From: Saprospiraceae bacterium
Lineage (GTDB): Bacteria > Bacteroidota > Bacteroidia > Chitinophagales > Saprospiraceae
NCBI GenBank assembly: GCA_020629035.1
Contig: JAHDEC010000006.1
Location: 94,793-158,792, forward strand
Reading direction: 5' to 3'
Length of the DNA stretch: 64,000 bases
Shown: positions 1-8,327 of the stretch, one piece after another
Numbering within the stretch: position 1 is the stretch's first letter
Layout: each line of letters starts with the position of its first letter
The notes under the pieces: generated by a model
What the model saw: the letters and a program-made list of their open reading frames with translations, nothing else
Database searches by the model: none
Told to the model about the DNA's origin: nothing
Translations under genes and position numbers: made by a program

Positions 1-741
1 TGGTTGATCTGTTAAAACATCCAGCCGAATACCTGTTTTCAAACCAATGGCAGATGCGACCATATCATTTTCTTTACCAAGGACAAAGCAATGATCAAAA
101 ACGCGGCCATTCAGATATTGCATGGTATTTAAATCCATATCTGTTCCGGCTACTTCCTCTAACTTTCCAGTAGGTATTTTTTCACTATTTAATGTTACAA
201 AATGACTAGCCTTAATCATAAATTGATGTTGTGACAATTCCTGATTTCCATTAAGATTAAAATAGGCGTGATTAGTCAGATTAATGGGACAGGTGCGAGA
301 TGTTCTGACTTTATATTTTATGTCAATGCTGCTACCGTCTAAAGTATACATTACCTGAAAAGTTCTTTCTCCAGGAAAGCCATCATCCGTCTGATTTCTG
401 GTACAAGCGAATACGATTTGATTTTGCCTTATTTGTGTAGATTTCCAGTTGACTGAATGCAATCCTTGAGATCCACTATGCAATGTATTAGGGCCTTCGT
501 TTTGAATTAGTTGGAACTGCTGTTTTTTGTGTACTAGGCTACCAGCAGTAATTCGACCTGCCACTGGACCAACTGTTGCACCTGTATATTTCCTTTTAGA
601 AAGATATGGTTCGTCAGTGGGATAATACTCATGGAGTTCTATCCATTGATTATCCTGTTTATACTTAATGCTGGTAATACGTGCACCTAGTTGGGATAAT
701 TCAAGTTTTACACTCTCATTACCCAAACTTATTCTATGCAT
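1..741 (-). CDS. galM: Aldose 1-epimerase (galactose mutarotase), C-terminus cut by window edge
   Basis: The reading frame stays open from an ATG at 739-741 to position 1, giving the first 247 residues; the C-terminus, with the expected catalytic glutamate, lies outside the window. The translation starts MHRISLGNESVKLELSQLG and carries the family landmarks: GPVAGRI, LHSGSQGLHSVNW (substrate-binding His) and NLTNHAYFNL, whose His is the catalytic acid in GalM enzymes. The family interconverts alpha and beta anomers of galactose or glucose, feeding the Leloir pathway. No signal peptide is visible, so it should be cytoplasmic. It lies 36 bp downstream of rpmH on the same strand and may be read through from the rpmH promoter. 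Confidence 0.88.
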   Translation of the reverse strand, partial: MHRISLGNESVKLELSQLGARITSIKYKQDNQWIELHEYYPTDEPYLSKRKYTGATVGPVAGRITAGSLVHKKQQFQLIQNEGPNTLHSGSQGLHSVNWKSTQIRQNQIVFACTRNQTDDGFPGERTFQVMYTLDGSSIDIKYKVRTSRTCPINLTNHAYFNLNGNQELSQHQFMIKASHFVTLNSEKIPTGKLEEVAGTDMDLNTMQYLNGRVFDHCFVLGKENDMVASAIGLKTGIRLDVLTDQP

Positions 742-777
742 AGATGTGATAAGGGAATCCCTATTTGGCTCAGGAAA

Positions 778-933
778 TTACTTAAGTCTCTTCTCGTCAG
801 AGATAGTCAACTTAGCACGTCCTTTAGCTCTTCTTCTTGCAAGAAGTTTTCTGCCATTCTTAGATGCCATCCTTGATCTGAATCCGTGTTTGTTTTTTCT
901 CTTTCTTCTGGATGGTTGATAGGTCCGTTTCAT
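778..933 (-). CDS. rpmH: 50S ribosomal protein L34
   Basis: This 51-residue, very basic protein begins [20 protein letters not shown] and ends in EKRLK. That is the complete L34 pattern (MKRTYQPS, KRKHGFRxRM, RRRxKGRxxL). It is a small structural protein of the large ribosomal subunit. It has a well-formed Bacteroidota promoter 42 bp upstream. The next gene downstream is galM and not rnpA, the usual rpmH partner in many bacteria, so the classical rpmH-rnpA linkage is absent here. Confidence 0.97.
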   Translation of the reverse strand: MKRTYQPSRRKRKNKHGFRSRMASKNGRKLLARRRAKGRAKLTISDEKRLK

Positions 934-974
934 AGTATTCTAATTTAAAATCTAGCCCTGCTTAAAAAGTTTTG

Positions 975-1005
975 CAAAGATAGGGTATTTTTTCTTTTAA
1001 GCAAA
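975..1005 (-). promoter_or_regulatory. Predicted promoter of rpmH
   Basis: On the minus strand TTTG (1005-1002) is followed after 19 bp by TATCTTTG (982-975). This fits the Bacteroidota primary sigma consensus TTTG / TAnnTTTG with normal spacing. It lies directly after the rho stop codon and predicts a start site near 968 with a leader of roughly 35 nt before the rpmH ATG. Confidence 0.6.
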
Positions 1006-1007
1006 TT

Positions 1008-2675
1008 CTAACTGTTCATTGAAACTAAAAATTCTTCATTCGTTCTTGTCGACTTCAGATGATTACGGATAAAGCCCATTGCTTCATCAGGTTTCATATC
1101 GGCTAGATGCTCTCTTAAAATGAAGATTCGCTTAAGCATTCCTTCATTTAATAGTAATTCTTCTCTTCGAGTACTTGACTTGTTTAGGTCAATAGCTGGA
1201 TACATACGCTTATTAGCTAATGATCTATCCAATTGTAACTCCATGTTACCTGTACCTTTAAATTCTTCGAAGATTACTTCATCCATTTTAGATCCTGTAT
1301 CTGTCAATGCTGTTGCTAAAATGGTAAGTGATCCACCATTTTCTATATTTCTAGCAGCACCAAAGAATTTCTTAGGCTTTTGTAGTGCATTCGCTTCTAC
1401 CCCACCTGATAATACTTTTCCAGATGATGGAGAAACGGTATTATATGCTCTTGCTAAACGAGTTATTGAATCCAATAAAATAGCTACGTCGTGACCTGAC
1501 TCAACCATTCTTTTAGCTTTCTCTATAACTATATTAGCTACTCTCACGTGATTTTCAGCAGGCATATCGAAGGTAGATGCTATTACTTCAGCATTTACAT
1601 TTCTTGCCATATCTGTAACCTCTTCCGGTCGCTCGTCAATTAATAAAACGATTAAGTAGGTTTCCGGGTGATTTTTTGCAATGGCATTAGCTACATCCTT
1701 AAGTAAGAATGTTTTACCTGTTTTTGGCTGAGCCACAAATAATCCTCTTTGTCCTTTACCAATAGGACTAAACATATCGATCATTCTATTTCCAAAATCC
1801 TTTCCTTCAGGATGAGAAACTAGATTGAATTTTTCTGTAGGGAATAGAGGTGTTAGATAATCGAAAGGTACTCTTTCTCTTATCTTCATTGGCTCTAAAC
1901 CATTTATTTTAGACACTCTAAGAAGTGCAAAATACTTTTCACCTTCTTTTGGTGGTCTTACCGCTCCAACTACTAAATCACCAGTTTTTAAACCAAACAA
2001 TTTAATTTGGCTTGGTGATACATATATATCATCTGGACTGGTTAGATAATTATAATCCGCAGAACGTAAGAAACCATAACCATCTGGCATCATTTCTAAA
2101 ATTCCTTCGCCTTCGATTAATCCATCAAGATCTATGTTGAATCCAGAGTCATCCTGTGGCTTTTCTTTATGTCTTCCACCTTGATGTTTGTCGTTTCTAT
2201 TTTGGTGGTTACGTTGATTATTATCGCCACTTTTATTGTTAGCCTTATTATTTGCTGGCTGTTTAGGTGTTCCGTCTTTATTCATTTTAGAAGCAAGCAT
2301 AATCACCTTTTTAGGTTTTGGCTTATCTTCTGTAGTCCCTGCGTCTTTAGTGTCAGCTTCTTCAGTTTTTGCAGTCTCCTTTTTTACTGGAGCTTTCTTT
2401 TCAGGAGCTGGCTTTTTTGCAGCAGGTTCTTTTTTAGCTGCAGGTTTTCTTTGTCTTGTTTTCTTCTCAGGTGCTTTTTCAGCAGGCTTAGCCGCTGGCA
2501 TATCGTCACCCAAAGTTGTTTTCATTTTATCTTTACCAATTAGCGCTTGGTGATCCAAGATTTTGTAAATAAGATCTTGTTTGCTTAATCTTTTGTATGC
2601 TTTAAGATTTAACTTTTCTGCCAAGTCCTTTAGTTCAGGAACTAGCATTTCATTTAACTGAAGAATATCGTACAT
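1008..2675 (-). CDS. rho: Transcription termination factor Rho with long low-complexity insert
   Basis: The 555-residue protein has a Rho N-terminal domain (about 1-48). A low-complexity stretch rich in Lys/Pro/Ala and then Asn/Gln/His follows (about 50-178). After it come the cold-shock-like RNA-binding domain ([15 protein letters not shown], about 190-260) and the RecA-like ATPase. The ATPase shows Walker A AQPKTGKT, Walker [18 protein letters not shown] and the loop region [20 protein letters not shown]. Rho is a hexameric RNA helicase that ends transcription. E. coli Rho has 419 residues; the excess is the insert, and such inserts are common in Bacteroidota. It is transcribed divergently from serS across a 196-bp spacer. 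Confidence 0.97.
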   Translation of the reverse strand: MYDILQLNEMLVPELKDLAEKLNLKAYKRLSKQDLIYKILDHQALIGKDKMKTTLGDDMPAAKPAEKAPEKKTRQRKPAAKKEPAAKKPAPEKKAPVKKETAKTEEADTKDAGTTEDKPKPKKVIMLASKMNKDGTPKQPANNKANNKSGDNNQRNHQNRNDKHQGGRHKEKPQDDSGFNIDLDGLIEGEGILEMMPDGYGFLRSADYNYLTSPDDIYVSPSQIKLFGLKTGDLVVGAVRPPKEGEKYFALLRVSKINGLEPMKIRERVPFDYLTPLFPTEKFNLVSHPEGKDFGNRMIDMFSPIGKGQRGLFVAQPKTGKTFLLKDVANAIAKNHPETYLIVLLIDERPEEVTDMARNVNAEVIASTFDMPAENHVRVANIVIEKAKRMVESGHDVAILLDSITRLARAYNTVSPSSGKVLSGGVEANALQKPKKFFGAARNIENGGSLTILATALTDTGSKMDEVIFEEFKGTGNMELQLDRSLANKRMYPAIDLNKSSTRREELLLNEGMLKRIFILREHLADMKPDEAMGFIRNHLKSTRTNEEFLVSMNS

Positions 2676-2785
2676 AGAATGGTGTAATAATAATAGAAGG
2701 AATAAATTTGTAGAAACTAATAAATAAAGGAAATTTTAAAAGGAAGGCACACAAAGATTTAAAAAGTTGGTGCGTTTCGTTGCTG

Positions 2786-2815
2786 CAAATATATATTTAT
2801 TATTTGAAACTCAAA
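2786..2815 (-). promoter_or_regulatory. Predicted promoter of rho
   Basis: On the minus strand TTTG (2815-2812) is separated by 18 bp from TATATTTG (2793-2786), matching the Bacteroidota TTTG / TAnnTTTG promoter. The predicted start is near 2780, which leaves a leader of about 100 nt before rho. The same spacer has a plus-strand TATATTTG at 2820-2827 that could serve serS, but its only upstream TTTG (2803-2806) is 13 bp away, closer than usual. Confidence 0.5.
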
Positions 2816-2871
2816 GCTATATATTTGCGAAATAAATATTTGTCTAAATACCCAATTGATATAAAAAGTAG

Positions 2872-4152
2872 ATGTTACGAACAGAATTTATAAGAAACAA
2901 CACTGAATTAGTAAAAAAAGGACTGATTAAGAGAAACTGGAGCGAAGACCGTTGTGCTATTCTCGAGGAAGTAATCACACTGGATGACCAGCGTAAAAAG
3001 ATTCAAACCTCATCTGATAGTTTATTACACGAAATGAATCTTCTCTCGGGACAAATTGGTGATTTATACAAATCAGGCAGGCGCGAAGAAGCAGAAGTTT
3101 TAAAAGCAAAGGTGGGCGAACTAAAAGAAAACTCAAAAGAACTGGAAAGTAAGCTGAAAGAGGCCGTAGATAATATAGAAGCAAAACTACTGACTATCCC
3201 AAATGTGCCAAATGAATTAGTACCCTTTGGTAATTCAGAAGAAGAAAATGAAGTATACAAAGATTGGACAGAAGCTTTACCCGATTTAGGTGATAATGCC
3301 TTAGCGCATTGGGAGTTAGCTGAAAAATACAATTTGATAGATTTTAAATTGGGTGTAAAAATAGCAGGTTCAGGCTTCCCTTTATTTAGAAACAAAGGTT
3401 CTAAACTTCAACGTGCATTAATCAACTTTTTTCTTGATGAAGCTTCCAAAGCAGGATATGAAGAGGTTGTTCCTCCACTTTTAGTAAATGCTCCAACAGC
3501 AACAGCTACAGGAAATTTACCGGATAAGGAAGGTCAAATGTATGTGGCGGAAAGAGATGAATTGTATTTAATCCCTACCGCCGAAGTACCTGTCACAAAT
3601 ATCTTCCGAGATGTTATATTAAATGAAGCGGACTTCCCACAAAAGCTGACAGCATATACTCCTTGTTTTAGAAGGGAAGCTGGTTCTTACGGTTCAGATG
3701 TAAAAGGTCTAAATCGTGTGCATCAGTTTGATAAAATAGAGATTGTGCAAATTGCACACCCAGCAAATTCATACGATGTACATCAAGAAATGCTGGATCA
3801 TGTGGAAGGATTACTACAAAAGTTGGAACTACCTTATCGTATACTTCGTTTATGTGGTGGAGACCTTACATTTACTTCAGCTTTGACTTACGATTTTGAA
3901 GTATATTCTGCTGGCCAGAAAAAATGGCTAGAAGTGAGTTCGGTATCTAATTTTGAAACTTATCAAAGTAATAGGTTAAAATTAAGGTACAAGAATTCAG
4001 AAGGTAAAAAACAACTTGCTCATACGTTAAACGGAAGTGCGTTGGCTTTAGCTAGAATAATAGCCGCGATTTTCGAAAATAACCAAACCGAGCAAGGCAT
4101 TAAAGTACCAGCTGTTCTCGTTCCTTATATTGGATTTGATTGGATAAACTAA
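2872..4152 (+). CDS. serS: Serine--tRNA ligase
   Basis: The 426-residue protein has the N-terminal antiparallel coiled-coil arm that grips the long variable arm of tRNA-Ser (about 28-110, rich in Lys/Glu/Leu). It is followed by a class II synthetase core with TAEVPVTN, motif 2 (FRREAGSYG) and motif 3 (LNGSALALARIIAAIFEN). It charges tRNA-Ser with serine in the cytoplasm. Length and domain order are standard. The ATG at 2872 fits the known N-terminus (MLRTEFIRNN). It heads a probable serS-yugP-frr operon with gaps of 16 and 22 bp. Confidence 0.97.
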   Translation: MLRTEFIRNNTELVKKGLIKRNWSEDRCAILEEVITLDDQRKKIQTSSDSLLHEMNLLSGQIGDLYKSGRREEAEVLKAKVGELKENSKELESKLKEAVDNIEAKLLTIPNVPNELVPFGNSEEENEVYKDWTEALPDLGDNALAHWELAEKYNLIDFKLGVKIAGSGFPLFRNKGSKLQRALINFFLDEASKAGYEEVVPPLLVNAPTATATGNLPDKEGQMYVAERDELYLIPTAEVPVTNIFRDVILNEADFPQKLTAYTPCFRREAGSYGSDVKGLNRVHQFDKIEIVQIAHPANSYDVHQEMLDHVEGLLQKLELPYRILRLCGGDLTFTSALTYDFEVYSAGQKKWLEVSSVSNFETYQSNRLKLRYKNSEGKKQLAHTLNGSALALARIIAAIFENNQTEQGIKVPAVLVPYIGFDWIN

Positions 4153-4168
4153 AAAAAATTAAAGAACT

Positions 4169-4864
4169 ATGATGTTTTACATGGTTATTGTAGGTGTATT
4201 TACACTTATAGGAGGAATTGTTGGAAATCGATTAAAAAGCAAATTTGCTAAGTACAGCCAAATACCTTCGTCTGGCAATATGACCGGAGCTGAAGTAGCC
4301 CAACAAATGTTGGATCACTATGGAGTAAGAGGGGTTAAAATTGTGGAAGGAAAAGGCAAGCTGACGGATCATTACAACCCATTATCTAAAACAGTGGCTT
4401 TAAGTCCTGAGGTTTTTAGAGGAAGACATATTTCGGCTGCTGCTGTTGCGGCTCACGAATGTGGACATGCTATCCAGCATGATACTGCTTATGGAATGCT
4501 TAAACTTAGATCAACACTAGTACCAGTAGTTAATTTCTCTTCGAGAATGCAACAATTTTTATTCTACGGTATGATGTTCGGTTTTATGGCAGGTGGAGGA
4601 TCTGCTATAGGTCAAATATTGATGTTAGCATTAGTTGCTACATTTGGTATTACTGCCTTGTTTAGCTTGATCACCTTGCCAGTAGAATTTGACGCTAGTA
4701 GAAGAGCTTTAGTCTGGTTAGATAATTCAGGCGTAACAGTGGGAGAACAATATGATGGTGCTAAAGACGCTTTGTGGTGGGCAGCTATGACATATGTTGT
4801 ACAAGCATTATCTTCACTAGTATTATTTCTGTATTTCTTAATGCAGATGATGGGAAGAGATTAA
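4169..4864 (+). CDS. YugP-type membrane zinc metallopeptidase (PF04298 family)
   Basis: The 231-residue protein has an N-terminal membrane segment (about 2-18), a zinc site HECGH in AAAVAAHECGHAIQH (about 93-107), and two hydrophobic segments in its second half plus one at the C-terminus. This arrangement is that of the YugP family of putative inner-membrane zinc peptidases, whose substrates are not known. The HExxH pattern is intact (His-Glu-Cys-Gly-His), and a downstream LPVEFDASRRA segment is a family hallmark. It lies between serS and frr with short gaps, so cotranscription is likely. Confidence 0.85.
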   Translation: MMFYMVIVGVFTLIGGIVGNRLKSKFAKYSQIPSSGNMTGAEVAQQMLDHYGVRGVKIVEGKGKLTDHYNPLSKTVALSPEVFRGRHISAAAVAAHECGHAIQHDTAYGMLKLRSTLVPVVNFSSRMQQFLFYGMMFGFMAGGGSAIGQILMLALVATFGITALFSLITLPVEFDASRRALVWLDNSGVTVGEQYDGAKDALWWAAMTYVVQALSSLVLFLYFLMQMMGRD

Positions 4865-4886
4865 TAGAATTAAAAGAATTGTAATT

Positions 4887-5450
4887 ATGGATATTGATAT
4901 AGATAATATATTAAACATTGGTAAGCAGAAGATGGGTAAATCCATGGACCATCTAAAAGCTGAATTGTTAAAGGTAAGAGCTGGAAAAGCTAATGTTAGC
5001 ATGTTAGATGGCATCATGGTAGAATACTATGGTACACCTACTGCCTTAAGTCAGGTAGCTAACTTATCAGTACCAGACCCTAAAACAATAAGTATTCAGG
5101 CTTGGGAAAAATCGCTGCTACCAACCATCGAGCAAGCAATCTTTGCTGCAAATCTTGGATTGACGCCTATGAATGATGGAGAGTTTATACGAATTAGCAT
5201 TCCACCGATGACGGAAGAACGCAGAAAAGCACTTGTAAAACAAGTAAAGTCTATGTGCGAAGAAGCTAAAGTGGGACTACGTAATGAACGACAGAAGTTG
5301 ATGAATGCTGTGAAGGAAGAAGTTAAAAATGGATACCCTGAAGATTCTGGCAAGAAGAAAGAGAAGGAAATCCAAGAGTTAACCAATTCTTTCGGAGATA
5401 TGGTTAATAAGATTTACGAGGCAAAAGAGAAAGATATAATGACTGTCTAA
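4887..5450 (+). CDS. frr: Ribosome recycling factor
   Basis: The 187-residue protein has the canonical RRF features: LLKVRAGKANVSMLDGI near the N-terminus, PDPKTISIQAWEKSLLP in domain II, and NDGEFIRISIPPMTEERR, with a long helical C-terminus. With EF-G it splits post-termination ribosomes. Length matches the family (about 185). Its stop codon overlaps by 4 bp the stop of the convergent gene, and its terminator hairpin lies inside that gene. Confidence 0.97.
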   Translation: MDIDIDNILNIGKQKMGKSMDHLKAELLKVRAGKANVSMLDGIMVEYYGTPTALSQVANLSVPDPKTISIQAWEKSLLPTIEQAIFAANLGLTPMNDGEFIRISIPPMTEERRKALVKQVKSMCEEAKVGLRNERQKLMNAVKEEVKNGYPEDSGKKKEKEIQELTNSFGDMVNKIYEAKEKDIMTV

Positions 5451-6265
5451 TTAGACATCATGGACATTTTATAGCAGCCTTTATTATGTAAATAGTAAAG
5501 GCTGTTTTTATTTATCGATGTATGTTTCCAATCCATATGGTCTTCATTCAGTGTGACTAATTTTACATCCTGAGGCATGAGTGGTTCAACTTTCCAAAGC
5601 ATTCCATCTTTAATTGAAAATGAATCTCCATTTTCATCCAATATGGTTTCCGTTGTAAATGGCGCATAGCTTTTATACTGCCCTATTAAGCTATAAACAT
5701 ATATACAATCATTCCCAATAAGGGATATCCCATTTACTGATTCATCAAGTGTAAAATCAGCTAAATTCCGGTTAACCTCACGAATGGCAAACGAAGTACT
5801 TAAGACTGCACTATTCGCCGGAAATTCAATGACTTCTCTGCGATCTGCGTCCACAAACCATAATCGGTCTTCTTCGCTTAAATCTACGCTAGTCACATTA
5901 TTGTAGCCTAACTCCTCAAATGAAATACTCGACAATTCTGTCAACTGATTATCAAGAAAAATTACCGTTTGCTGATCTCTAGAAAATAAAAACAATTTGT
6001 GGATATGGTTCAATCCCATTTCATCTATAGAATAGCCAAAAGGTATTTGATATTCTACCTCTACACCTTTATCATTTATCTTTAATAGGTTGTTTTCACT
6101 GGTCAATATATAGGCGTTATCAAAAATATCATAGACGCATTTTTCAATATCCCTTATATCTATTGGTAAATCAAACAGCTTTTCTTGAGCTATACCATGG
6201 GTAGTGCTCAATACGAAAAGCAATAGACTAGCAATTAGTTTCAATATGGGCATCTTTGTCTCCAT
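5447..6265 (-). CDS. Secreted protein of unknown function, probable beta-propeller
   Basis: The 272-residue product has an N-terminal signal peptide (hydrophobic LKLIASLLLFVLSTTHGIA, cleavage after GIA-QE) and no recognisable catalytic motif. The mature part is a series of short beta-type segments (NNLLKIND, DRLWFVDADRREVIEF, NGISLIGNDCIYVYSL) that resemble NHL or WD-like propeller blades. I infer a periplasmic or outer-membrane-associated propeller. The ATG at 6265 overlaps the end of the upstream lpxH-like gene by 38 bp; an internal Met (MPILKLIA) at codon 5 is an equally good start. The two genes are likely cotranscribed. Confidence 0.75.
   Translation of the reverse strand: METKMPILKLIASLLLFVLSTTHGIAQEKLFDLPIDIRDIEKCVYDIFDNAYILTSENNLLKINDKGVEVEYQIPFGYSIDEMGLNHIHKLFLFSRDQQTVIFLDNQLTELSSISFEELGYNNVTSVDLSEEDRLWFVDADRREVIEFPANSAVLSTSFAIREVNRNLADFTLDESVNGISLIGNDCIYVYSLIGQYKSYAPFTTETILDENGDSFSIKDGMLWKVEPLMPQDVKLVTLNEDHMDWKHTSINKNSLYYLHNKGCYKMSMMSN
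5475..5510 (+). terminator. Intrinsic terminator of the serS-frr operon
   Basis: A 9-bp stem (CAGCCTTTA 5475-5483 paired with TAAAGGCTG 5496-5504) with a 12-nt loop is followed by a T-run from 5505. It sits 25 bp after the frr stop, within the 3' coding part of the convergent gene at 5447-6265. Confidence 0.7.
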
Positions 6266-7001
6266 AACTGATTAACGAAAATCCTGACTCTTTTAATACA
6301 CCATAGGTATAATGATAAAGTGAATCACCCAGGTTTATATATTTTGCTTTACCAGATTGGAGCATATATTCCATGGGTATGTGTCTATGTCCGAAAATAA
6401 AATAATCCACTTCCTCCTCAGCTGGGTAAGACTCACAATATTGGACCAACCACTCTTTATCAAAAGATTCAAACTCTTCTTTGCCAAAACTCTTCTCTCT
6501 CGATCGATTCGAGAAATATTTCATAAGTCCGATGCCAGTATTTGGGTGTATGCGAGCAAATAACCATTGGCATAATTTGTTTCTGAATACCTTTCTTAAA
6601 AACTTGTAATTATAATCTCCTGGACCTAAGCCATCCCCATGACCGATATACAAAGTCTTTCCAAAATGCTCCACAATTATCGGATCCTTGTGTACTTTAA
6701 AACCAAGATCTTGGAAATAATTATTCATCCACATATCGTGATTGCCAGTAAATAGCTCAACATCAACACCAGCTGATTTAAGGTCTATTAAACCAGCAAT
6801 AAATCTTGAAAAACCCGCAGGTATCGTATGCTTATACTCAAACCAGTAATCAAATAAGTCACCCACCAAATATACTTTTGATGCATGTTCTTCGAAGTGT
6901 TTAAAGAGATTAAGTATCTTATTTTCTCTGATAGCAGAACTATCTAAACCCTTTCTACCTAAATGAAAATCAGAAGCAAAATAGATATGTTTTTGTGGCA
7001 T
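6228..7001 (-). CDS. lpxH: UDP-2,3-diacylglucosamine diphosphatase (LpxH-type calcineurin-like hydrolase)
   Basis: The 257-residue protein carries a full set of calcineurin-like metal ligands: DFHLG (9-15), GDLFDYW, GNHDMW, GHGDG and GHRHIP. The arrangement is that of LpxH, which cleaves UDP-2,3-diacylglucosamine to lipid X in lipid A synthesis, at the cytoplasmic face of the inner membrane. The LpxH helical insert region (YNYKFLRKVFRNKLCQWLF) is present. Length is slightly above the E. coli enzyme (240), as usual for Bacteroidota. No other lipid A gene is next to it. Other metallophosphatases of this clan could look similar, so the exact substrate is inferred. Confidence 0.8.
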   Translation of the reverse strand: MPQKHIYFASDFHLGRKGLDSSAIRENKILNLFKHFEEHASKVYLVGDLFDYWFEYKHTIPAGFSRFIAGLIDLKSAGVDVELFTGNHDMWMNNYFQDLGFKVHKDPIIVEHFGKTLYIGHGDGLGPGDYNYKFLRKVFRNKLCQWLFARIHPNTGIGLMKYFSNRSREKSFGKEEFESFDKEWLVQYCESYPAEEEVDYFIFGHRHIPMEYMLQSGKAKYINLGDSLYHYTYGVLKESGFSLISYGDKDAHIETNC

Positions 7002-7071
7002 ACATTAGACCGAATAGTCTATCCAAAGGTAAGGAGTCAAAGTCAAATAGCTTTCTAAAAGGCACAAAAAA

Positions 7072-7100
7072 TAAAAGCCGCTCACATTTGGCGGCTTTTA
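7072..7100 (-). terminator. Strong hairpin with T-run, orphan terminator between divergent genes
   Basis: A perfect 10-bp stem (TAAAAGCCGC 7072-7081 with GCGGCTTTTA 7091-7100) encloses a 9-nt loop. Read on the minus strand the stem is followed by a T-rich tract (TTTTATTTTTTG), the form of an intrinsic terminator. It lies upstream of both the lpxH-like gene (minus) and the aldo/keto reductase (plus), so it ends no annotated gene. It could end an unannotated small transcript or act as a leader attenuator of lpxH. Confidence 0.6.
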
Positions 7101-7174
7101 CAAGTAATGCTGATCAATTCCTATCTTGACTTACATTCATTTTGACGCAAGTTTTTTTCAAGGTAACACCTCAA

Positions 7175-7204
7175 TAAAAACTTTAACATATGTTAAAGTT
7201 TTTA
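7175..7204. repeat. Perfect 30-bp palindrome
   Basis: The half TAAAAACTTTAACAT (7175-7189) is followed with no spacer by its exact reverse complement (7190-7204). It lies about 95 bp upstream of the aldo/keto reductase start, in the divergent spacer. Such AT-rich perfect dyads can be operators for dimeric regulators; as RNA it could form a weak hairpin followed by Ts. Confidence 0.6.
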
Positions 7205-7270
7205 CATACAATGAGGTAGGTGTTTTAAACTTTCAAATGATATATCTAAATCTATGTTTTACATTTTTTC

Positions 7271-7287
7271 TAAGTTTGAACAAACTT
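7271..7287 (+). promoter_or_regulatory. Possible -7 element overlapping an inverted repeat
   Basis: TAAGTTTG (7271-7278) matches the Bacteroidota -7 consensus TAnnTTTG and predicts a start site about 15 nt before the reductase ATG at 7300. It overlaps an inverted repeat, AAGTTTG-AA-CAAACTT (7272-7287), placed where a repressor could block transcription. No TTTG is seen at the -33 distance. Confidence 0.35.
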
Positions 7288-7299
7288 GAAAAACCAATT

Positions 7300-8283
7300 A
7301 TGATTTATAAACAAATAGGGAATTCAGATTTAAAGGTGAGTGGAGTATGCTTAGGCATGATGAGTTATGGTAGTAAGGAATGGCGCCATTGGGTACTGGA
7401 CACACAAAAGGATTGTGATGAACATGTGGCTTTAGCACTATCCTTAGGGATTAACTTTTTTGATACAGCTAACATATACTCTTCAGGAGTTAGTGAGGTA
7501 ATGACGGGCACAGCATTGAACAAACTAAGCCAACGAGATAAAGTGATTATTGCTACAAAAGTCGGTTTACCCATCCCTAAAAATCCAAGTCAAACTGGTT
7601 TATCTAAGAAACAAATCATTTTAAACTTTGAAGCATCTCTCAAAAGACTAAAAACGGATTATATAGATTTATACCAAATCCATCGTTGGGACTACCTCAC
7701 TCCCATCGAGGAAACTATGGAAGCTCTTCACTCTCTAATCAAAAGTGGGAAACTCAGATACATCGGTGCATCGAGTATGTATGCTTGGCAGTTTAGTAAG
7801 TCCCAATACTTAGCTGAAATAAAACAATGGACTCAGTTTATCAGCATGCAAAACCATTACAATATTATCTATAGAGAAGAAGAACGAGAAATGAATCCAC
7901 TCTGTCAAGATCTTGGAGTTTCCTTACTTCCTTGGAGTCCTGTCGCTAGAGGCTTGGTTTGTGGTACTCGAACAAGAAATGGAGGCACAACCTTGAGAAG
8001 TACCAATGACCCTCACGCTGATCGACTTTATAACCGTGAAGCTGACTATAAGGTGGCTGATACTGTAATGCAAATTGCTGATCAAAAAGATGTGAGCGGT
8101 GCTGAAATAGCACTTGCGTGGCTCCATCAAAATCCAATCGTAGCTTCACCTATTTTTGGAGCCACTAAAACAGATCACATAAGAGAAGCTGCACATTCGC
8201 TGGAAATTAGTTTGACTCATGAAGAAATCTCCGAAATAGAATCTCCCTATCAGGTGAATATTGTGAAACCATGGAATTTGTAG
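7300..8283 (+). CDS. Aldo/keto reductase
   Basis: The 327-residue protein starts MIYKQIGNSDLKVSGVCLG. It keeps the aldo/keto reductase tetrad: Asp and Tyr in DTANIYSSG, Lys in ATKVG and His in QIHRWD. The NADPH-binding tail also fits (IFGATKTDHIREAA). The barrel enzyme reduces aldehydes or ketones with NADPH in the cytoplasm; by sequence style it belongs with the YajO/voltage-channel beta-like branch, but its substrate is not predictable. An in-frame ATG 174 bp upstream (7126) would add 58 residues with no family counterpart, so 7300 was chosen. Two palindromes lie just upstream and suggest regulation by a dimeric repressor. Confidence 0.9.
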   Translation: MIYKQIGNSDLKVSGVCLGMMSYGSKEWRHWVLDTQKDCDEHVALALSLGINFFDTANIYSSGVSEVMTGTALNKLSQRDKVIIATKVGLPIPKNPSQTGLSKKQIILNFEASLKRLKTDYIDLYQIHRWDYLTPIEETMEALHSLIKSGKLRYIGASSMYAWQFSKSQYLAEIKQWTQFISMQNHYNIIYREEEREMNPLCQDLGVSLLPWSPVARGLVCGTRTRNGGTTLRSTNDPHADRLYNREADYKVADTVMQIADQKDVSGAEIALAWLHQNPIVASPIFGATKTDHIREAAHSLEISLTHEEISEIESPYQVNIVKPWNL

Positions 8284-8292
8284 GCATTGCGC

Positions 8293-8322
8293 TTTCTAAA
8301 TTCAAACACATAACTATCTTTG
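8293..8322 (+). promoter_or_regulatory. Predicted promoter of the DUF2490 gene, nearly leaderless
   Basis: TATCTTTG at 8315-8322 is a perfect -7 element with TTTC (8293-8296), one mismatch from TTTG, 18 bp upstream. The ATG of the DUF2490 gene follows only 5 bp later (8328), so the transcript would start at or beside the start codon. Confidence 0.45.
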
Positions 8323-8327
8323 CTCCT

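Noticed and set aside
668..919. Plus-strand frame across galM start and rpmH
   Set aside because: It is a shadow of rpmH, whose 51 residues are a clear L34 on the other strand.
2803..2827. serS promoter TTTG-13-TATATTTG
   Set aside because: Spacing is shorter than the usual 17-23 bp, so it is mentioned under the rho promoter but not listed as a feature.
7126..7299. N-terminal extension of the aldo/keto reductase
   Set aside because: The 58 extra residues have no family counterpart and contain the palindromes and likely promoter; the ATG at 7300 gives the normal start.
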